From an uncultured Myxococcales bacterium (lineage in GTDB: Bacteria; Myxococcota_A; UBA9042; DTJE01), in assembly GCA_903936705.1 (NCBI GenBank), contig CAIZWN010000075.1, positions 1 to 64,000 of the forward strand: a stretch of 64,000 bases of DNA. The letters are read 5' to 3'. This document shows, in pieces, positions 61,239 through 64,000 of this stretch. Each line of letters opens with the position of its first letter. Positions within the stretch are counted from its first letter, which is position 1. The translations under genes and the position numbers were made by a program. The notes below the pieces were generated by a model. The model was not told the origin of the DNA, did not search any database, and saw only the letters and a program-made list of their open reading frames with translations.

Positions 61239-63839
61239 ATGCGGTTCGACAACTTCACAACGAAAGCGCGGGAGGCGATGGACGCTGCTGCGCAAATGGC
61301 GACGACCAGCGACAATCCAGAAATGGAGGCCGAGCACCTGCTGACGGCGATCCTTGGCGACGCAGAAGGAGCGGTCCCGGCCGTTCTGCAAAGAATCGAG
61401 GCGGATCCCCGCCTGCTGAAACGGCAGGCAGAGGCTCTTCTGGCTCGGCTTCCCCAGGCGCAAGGCGGGCAGACGGTAATGGGTCGGCGGTTGGCGGCTG
61501 TCGTCTCCGAGGCCGAGAAAGAGGCGCGCTCGTTCAAGGACGACTATGTTGGCACCGAACACCTGTTCCTGGCGATGCTGTCGGCCAGGGATGGTGATGC
61601 ACCGGACCTGTTGCGAACTGCCGGCATCACGCGTGACCGATTCATGCTGGCGCTGAAGGACGTGCGCGGCGGAACCCGCGTCCTGGACCCGGAAGCCGAG
61701 GACCGATACCGGGTTCTTGAAAAGTACACAGTCGACCTTACGGCCAGGGCGCGCCAGGGAAAACTGGACCCGGTAATCGGCCGGGACGACGAGATACGGC
61801 GTGTGGTTCAGGTGCTTTCGAGGCGCCAGAAGAACAACCCGGTCCTTGTTGGCGAGGCCGGGGTTGGAAAGACGGCCATCGTAGAAGGACTGGCACAGCG
61901 CATCGTGAAGGGAGACGTTCCCGAGACCCTGAAGGACAAGCGATTGATGTCCCTGGACATGGGCTCGCTGATTGCCGGGACCAAGTACCGCGGGGAGTTC
62001 GAGGACCGACTGAAGGCCATCTTGAAGGAGATAGAACGGTCCGAGGGCGATATTGTCCTTTTCATCGACGAACTGCACACGCTGGTGGGCGCGGGAGCCG
62101 CCGAGGGCGCAATGGATGCGTCGAACATGCTGAAACCGGCGCTGGCACGCGGCACGCTGCACTGCGTTGGTGCGACAACACTGAAGGAGTACCGCAAGCA
62201 CATAGAGAAGGACGCTGCGCTGGAGCGGCGCTTTCAGCCGGTGATGGTTGGCGAGCCTTCTGTGGAGGATGCCATCAGCATCCTGCGTGGTCTTCGAGAA
62301 CGCTACGAGATCCATCACGGCGTCAGGATTCGCGATGCAGCGCTTGTGGCTGCTGCATCCCTGTCAAAGCGCTACCTGCCGGACCGACATCTTCCCGACA
62401 AGGCGATCGACCTGATTGACGAGGCGGCAAGCCGCCTGCGGATGGAGATTGACAGCGTGCCTGTGGAGGTCGATGACCTGGAACGCCGCATCGTGCAACT
62501 GGAAATCGAACGTCAGGGGCTTGCGCGTGAAGAGGGGCGAGTCACGGAGGATCGCCGGCAGGTCGTCGAGAAGGAAATGGCTGACCTGAAGGAGAAAGCC
62601 ACGGCACTGCGGTCGCACTGGAAGGAGGAAAAGGCGGCGGTCGGCGACATCCGCCAGGTCAAGGAGGACATCGACGCAGCCAGGCACGAACTGGAGGCTT
62701 CCGAGCGCCGCGGCGATTGGGATGCGGCGGCACGCTTTAAATACGGGCGCATCCCGGAACTGGCCAAGCGGCTGGAGACGCTGGACGCGCGCCTGGCCGA
62801 GACACAGAAGGACCGCCGAATGTTGAAGGAGGAGGTCGACGAGGAGGATATCGCCAAGGTCGTCTCGGCCTGGACCGGGATCCCGGTGTCGAAGATGCTG
62901 GAGGGGGAACAGCGCAAACTGCTGGCAATGGAGGACCGCCTGCGCCAGCGTGTGGTTCACCAGGACGAGGCAATCGAGGCAATCTCCAACGCTGTCAGGC
63001 GTTCGCGCGCGGGCCTTTCGGACGGCGCGCGCCCCATTGGCGCCTTCCTGTTCCTGGGACCAACCGGCGTTGGCAAGACGGAACTGGTCAAGGCACTGGC
63101 CGAGTTCAATTTTGACGACGAGACGGCGCTGGTCCGCCTGGACATGAGCGAGTACATGGAAAAGCACTCGGTAGCCAGGTTGATTGGCGCGCCTCCTGGG
63201 TACGTCGGCCACGACGAGGGTGGCCAGTTGACCGAGGCAGTAAGGCGGCGGCCCTACTCGGTAGTGCTCCTTGACGAGGTTGAGAAGGCGCACCCGGACG
63301 TCTTCAATGTGCTGCTGCAAGTGATGGACGACGGAAGGCTGACCGATGGAATGGGCCGCACCGTCGACTTCACGAACGCCCTTTTGGTCATGACGTCAAA
63401 CCTCGGCTCGCAGTTCTTCAACGATTCTGCCGAAAGGTACGAGGCTACTTCCGAGGAACGCTCACGCGTCAGGGCGCAAGTCATGGAGGCATTGAAGGCG
63501 GCGTTCAGGCCCGAGTTTCTTAACCGCCTGGACGAAGTCGTCCTGTTCAACCGCCTGGACCGAGCCGACATGGAGCGCATCGTTGACATCCAGATGGCGC
63601 GGGTCCTGCGCCGATTGGCCCAGCGTCAGTTGACATTGCGCCTGTCCGAGGCCGGACGCAGATATCTCGCAGAGCAGGGATGGGATCCGGTCTATGGCGC
63701 CAGACCGTTGAAACGTGCGATCGAACGGTACCTGCTGAATCCGCTTGCTGGCGAGATACTGAAGGGGAAGTTCAAGGAAGGCGCTATTGTCGTTGTTGAC
63801 GCTGGCCTGGAAGGACTTACGTTCAACCCGGCGGACTAG
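61239..63839 (+). CDS. clpB: ATP-dependent disaggregase ClpB
   Basis: ClpB hexamers pull proteins out of aggregates together with DnaK. The ATG at 61239 (866 residues, [14 protein letters not shown]) has GGAG 7 bp upstream; an ATG four codons earlier is less likely. In order: the N-domain, first AAA+ Walker A GEAGVGKT, the ClpB-specific coiled-coil middle domain (about residues 405-530, charged heptads), second Walker A GPTGVGKT, and the C-terminal domain ending [24 protein letters not shown] see no clear heat-shock promoter. The stop overlaps that of a convergent Cys-rich gene. Confidence 0.97.
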   Translation: MRFDNFTTKAREAMDAAAQMATTSDNPEMEAEHLLTAILGDAEGAVPAVLQRIEADPRLLKRQAEALLARLPQAQGGQTVMGRRLAAVVSEAEKEARSFKDDYVGTEHLFLAMLSARDGDAPDLLRTAGITRDRFMLALKDVRGGTRVLDPEAEDRYRVLEKYTVDLTARARQGKLDPVIGRDDEIRRVVQVLSRRQKNNPVLVGEAGVGKTAIVEGLAQRIVKGDVPETLKDKRLMSLDMGSLIAGTKYRGEFEDRLKAILKEIERSEGDIVLFIDELHTLVGAGAAEGAMDASNMLKPALARGTLHCVGATTLKEYRKHIEKDAALERRFQPVMVGEPSVEDAISILRGLRERYEIHHGVRIRDAALVAAASLSKRYLPDRHLPDKAIDLIDEAASRLRMEIDSVPVEVDDLERRIVQLEIERQGLAREEGRVTEDRRQVVEKEMADLKEKATALRSHWKEEKAAVGDIRQVKEDIDAARHELEASERRGDWDAAARFKYGRIPELAKRLETLDARLAETQKDRRMLKEEVDEEDIAKVVSAWTGIPVSKMLEGEQRKLLAMEDRLRQRVVHQDEAIEAISNAVRRSRAGLSDGARPIGAFLFLGPTGVGKTELVKALAEFNFDDETALVRLDMSEYMEKHSVARLIGAPPGYVGHDEGGQLTEAVRRRPYSVVLLDEVEKAHPDVFNVLLQVMDDGRLTDGMGRTVDFTNALLVMTSNLGSQFFNDSAERYEATSEERSRVRAQVMEALKAAFRPEFLNRLDEVVLFNRLDRADMERIVDIQMARVLRRLAQRQLTLRLSEAGRRYLAEQGWDPVYGARPLKRAIERYLLNPLAGEILKGKFKEGAIVVVDAGLEGLTFNPAD

Positions 63840-64000
63840 ATTCCCGCGATACACGTCCCCATGCGATCCGGGGCGCAAGCGCCACAAACGGGACACAGTT
63901 CGATACAACCGCATGCAACCGCGTCGCCGCAAACAAAACCCTTCGGGCAGTCATTATCGTTCCAGCAGCAGGAGGCATTCGCCGTGCACGCAGGCCCTGC
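63836..64000 (-). CDS. C-terminal part of a Cys-rich protein (5' end outside window)
   Basis: The minus-strand frame is open from the window edge to a TAG at 63836-63838, giving 54 residues with ten Cys (for example [18 protein letters not shown] and [16 protein letters not shown]). The pattern resembles the Cys modules of the lipoprotein at 36683. The stop codon overlaps the clpB stop by two bases on the opposite strand. Start, length and signal cannot be judged. A real gene is likely because Cys spacing is regular and codons are GC-rich at third positions. Confidence 0.65.
   Translation of the reverse strand, partial: AGPACTANASCCWNDNDCPKGFVCGDAVACGCIELCPVCGACAPDRMGTCIAGI

Noticed and set aside
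1-64000. CRISPR arrays, insertion sequences, prophage or toxin-antitoxin genes
   Set aside because: I saw no spaced direct-repeat arrays, transposase or integrase motifs, phage structural genes or paired small toxin/antitoxin frames.

Overview
The window is GC-rich bacterial chromosome with dense coding on both strands and no rRNA, CRISPR array, insertion sequence or prophage that I can see. It looks like a member of the Myxococcota or a related 'deltaproteobacterial' lineage. The reasons are a glyQ-glyS-ppdK cluster, many lipoproteins with Cys-rich or ASH-type (Hydin-like) modules, a DUF4388-type protein, an AgmX/GltJ-like zinc-ribbon/GYF protein, a PilZ protein resembling the Myxococcus TIGR02266 set, and a 3,580-residue TPR protein. 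This placement is inference; there is no marker rRNA to confirm it.

Layout. 1-9.9 kb (minus strand): two coupled lipoproteins, then in gene order xseB, a TPR lipoprotein, glyQ, glyS and ppdK. 10.2-11.9 kb: a plus-strand membrane sensor. 11.9-12.3 kb: a non-coding block of 11-bp tandem repeats and a nested palindrome. 12.3-23.0 kb: the giant TPR gene. 23.2-27.5 kb: two ASH-type lipoproteins. 27.6-30.4 kb: a TMTC-like glycosyltransferase coupled to an Svf1/lipocalin-like secreted protein. 30.5-33.0 kb: hutU facing a MEMO-family gene. 33.1-34.7 kb: a Cys-rich lipoprotein gene flanked by two copies of a tRNA-Ser 3' region (one functional, one decayed), then a second tRNA-Ser. 34.7-38.2 kb: tadA, a DUF4388-like protein and a Cys-rich lipoprotein. 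38.4-44.6 kb: the AgmX/GltJ-like protein, a secreted protein, a 52-residue membrane peptide, and two surface lipoproteins. 44.6-49.5 kb (minus): HDAC-like, panB, panC, tkt. 49.7-63.8 kb (plus): Skp/OmpH, rhomboid-like, second TMTC-like, carbamoyltransferase, mutS, RibB with a degenerate RibA half, FHA-GGDEF, PilZ, a small unknown, a TPR protein and clpB. A Cys-rich gene converges on clpB at the right edge.

Themes. Housekeeping genes (glycyl-tRNA charging, mismatch repair, pantothenate, riboflavin, pentose phosphate, disaggregase) alternate with an envelope programme: about nine predicted lipoproteins, two multi-span O-mannosyltransferase-like proteins, a c-di-GMP module, and two proteins resembling parts of the Myxococcus Glt gliding machinery (giant TPR like GltI/AgmK; zinc-ribbon/GYF/TonB-like GltJ/AgmX).

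Most worth a second look: the lipoprotein at 33436-34350, whose C-terminal Cys pattern resembles a family I know from microalgae and which sits between tRNA-Ser repeats; the giant TPR protein with a possible dead metallopeptidase-like tail; a rhomboid with Thr at the catalytic Ser position; a RibB whose GTP cyclohydrolase II half has lost its zinc cysteines; and the palindromic element at 11.9-12.2 kb. Family assignments come from reading motifs by eye; no database search was run.
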